Positions 63,526 to 64,000 of a DNA stretch of 64,000 nt are shown one piece after another (within the stretch, counting starts at the first letter, position 1; each line of letters starts with the position of its first letter). Source of the stretch: Streptomyces antnestii (GTDB taxonomy: Bacteria > Actinomycetota > Actinomycetes > Streptomycetales > Streptomycetaceae). The stretch spans positions 124,001 to 188,000 of the forward strand of contig NZ_RZYA01000014.1 of the NCBI RefSeq assembly GCF_004005495.1. The letters run 5' to 3'. The notes under the pieces are model-generated. The model was not told the origin of the DNA, searched no databases, and worked only from the letters and a program-made list of their open reading frames with translations. The position numbers and the translations under genes are program-made.

Positions 63526-63818
63526 TGGTCGGTGTCGTTACCCGTGTCCGAGTCGGTGCTGCCGCCGCCCTGCCCGTCGGGCGAGGTGCCAGTCGACGGG
63601 TTGGTGCCGCTGCTCGTGCCGTGACCGGGCGACGCGACCGGGACGCCGGCCATGTTGAAGTAGCGGCCGGTCTGCGTCGCCGGGTCGATCTCGACGCGGG
63701 TCTGCTCGCCGTAGACGGCCGGGTACGGGACGAAGCGGCGGGTTCCCCACGGGCGGGGCGTGCGGTGGCCCTGCGGCAGTGGGGTTCCCGTCGGGATGCG
63801 TTCCGCGTAGTTGAACAT
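63522..63818 (-). CDS. tgmA: ATP-grasp-modified RiPP precursor (graspetide precursor)
   Basis: A 98-residue precursor. Leader residues 1-60 carry RRFVPYPAVYGEQTRVEIDP and TGRYFNMAGVPV, resembling the leader of tgm-type precursors. Residues 61-98 are rich in Gly, Ser, Thr and Asp: SSGTNPSTGTSPDGQ, then STDSDTGNDTDQ. There are 9 Thr and 5 Ser after residue 61, and Asp at 81, 89, 91, 95 and 97. D81-G82 is the only Asp-Gly in the tail and is a natural aspartimide site for the methyltransferase. AGAGGAA precedes ATG 63818. The connectivity is not predictable from sequence alone. Confidence 0.85.
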   Translation of the reverse strand: MFNYAERIPTGTPLPQGHRTPRPWGTRRFVPYPAVYGEQTRVEIDPATQTGRYFNMAGVPVASPGHGTSSGTNPSTGTSPDGQGGGSTDSDTGNDTDQ

Positions 63819-63864
63819 CGCGTTCCTCTCGCTGGTGGTTCGGTCGGATCGTGCGATGGAGCAA

Positions 63865-63901
63865 CCGCCCCCGCCGGCAGCTCGTACAGCGGCGGGGGCG
63901 G
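63865..63901. terminator. Strong hairpin upstream of the RiPP precursor
   Basis: CCGCCCCCGCC (63865-63875) pairs perfectly with 63891-63901 (11 bp, 15-nt loop). It lies 47 nt before the precursor start and is either a terminator of an upstream unit or a leader attenuator. The remaining 99 nt at the right edge contain no gene I can identify. Confidence 0.6.
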
Positions 63902-64000
63902 AGATCAGGGGACGGGCCGCAGCAAGCGCGGCCGCCGATGCCTGCCCCGGTCCGTCGAGGGCCGGGTGCGACCGGTGAACGCGGGTATCTGCGGGGCCCG

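Noticed and set aside
63902..64000. Gene start or end at the right edge
   Set aside because: Too short to support a call; no conserved sequence seen.
1..64000. CRISPR array, tRNA or rRNA genes, complete insertion sequence, prophage or replication origin
   Set aside because: No spaced identical repeats, cloverleaf-like or rRNA sequence, intact transposase with terminal repeats, or phage structural genes were noticed by eye; only transposase fragments are present. A tRNAscan or ISfinder search would be decisive.

Overview
The window is high-GC actinobacterial DNA, most likely from a Streptomyces chromosome. Evidence: strongly GC-biased third positions, GTG/TTG starts, ATGA/GTGA-coupled operons, Tat and lipoprotein signals on secreted enzymes, a DasR-type operator, ISL3/IS5 transposase debris and actinobacterial families (PaaX, IclR, DmfA2-like). 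I see no rRNA, tRNA, CRISPR array, origin or complete insertion sequence. It reads as an accessory or catabolic region.

Region 1 (about 0.1-18.3 kb) looks like an aromatic-compound catabolic island. A leftward operon (MFS transporter, GMC oxidoreductase, aldehyde dehydrogenase, zinc alcohol dehydrogenase, ACMSD-type amidohydrolase, decayed LLM oxidoreductase) diverges from a rightward PaaK-like CoA ligase and PaaX regulator. Further right lie a UGSC-family pair, a small CGDC protein, an SDR, a vanillate-demethylase-like Rieske oxygenase, a small CxC protein, its ferredoxin reductase and an IclR regulator. A second PaaX regulator sits at the left edge. The divergent promoter region carries two TGAC-N4-GTCA palindromes. 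The substrate cannot be read from sequence.

Region 2 (18.4-19.4 kb) is decayed: GNAT, PucR-type regulator and ISL3 transposase remnants.

Region 3 (19.7-51.3 kb) is a glycan and deoxy-sugar utilisation island. It holds two ABC sugar importers without ATPases, an apparent oxidative L-fucose route (mutarotase, dehydrogenase, lactonase, enolase-family dehydratase, SDR), two Gfo/Idh oxidoreductases, a ThuA protein, a GH35 beta-galactosidase, two giant secreted GH29-like multidomain proteins, a large exported protein of unknown function and an exported GH20 enzyme with a DasR-like operator. Two near-identical FadR-type GntR regulators bracket much of it, and several 15-bp sites resembling ATGTTTCGGATACAT lie in its intergenic regions. 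The giant protein genes look less GC-rich than their surroundings.

Region 4 (51.3-61.2 kb) is mixed: transposase fragments, a methyltransferase, a divergent MarR pair, a DmfA2-like Tat lipoprotein, a RibD/DHFR-like reductase, a TetR regulator with a small membrane protein, and small orphan proteins.

Region 5 (61.3-63.9 kb) is a compact leftward RiPP operon of the graspetide class: precursor peptide, ATP-grasp ligase and PIMT-like methyltransferase, overlapping by GTGA and ATGA. The precursor tail is Ser/Thr/Asp/Gly-rich and contains an Asp-Gly pair, so an ester-crosslinked, aspartimidylated peptide is a reasonable prediction. This is the strongest candidate for an undescribed product in the window.
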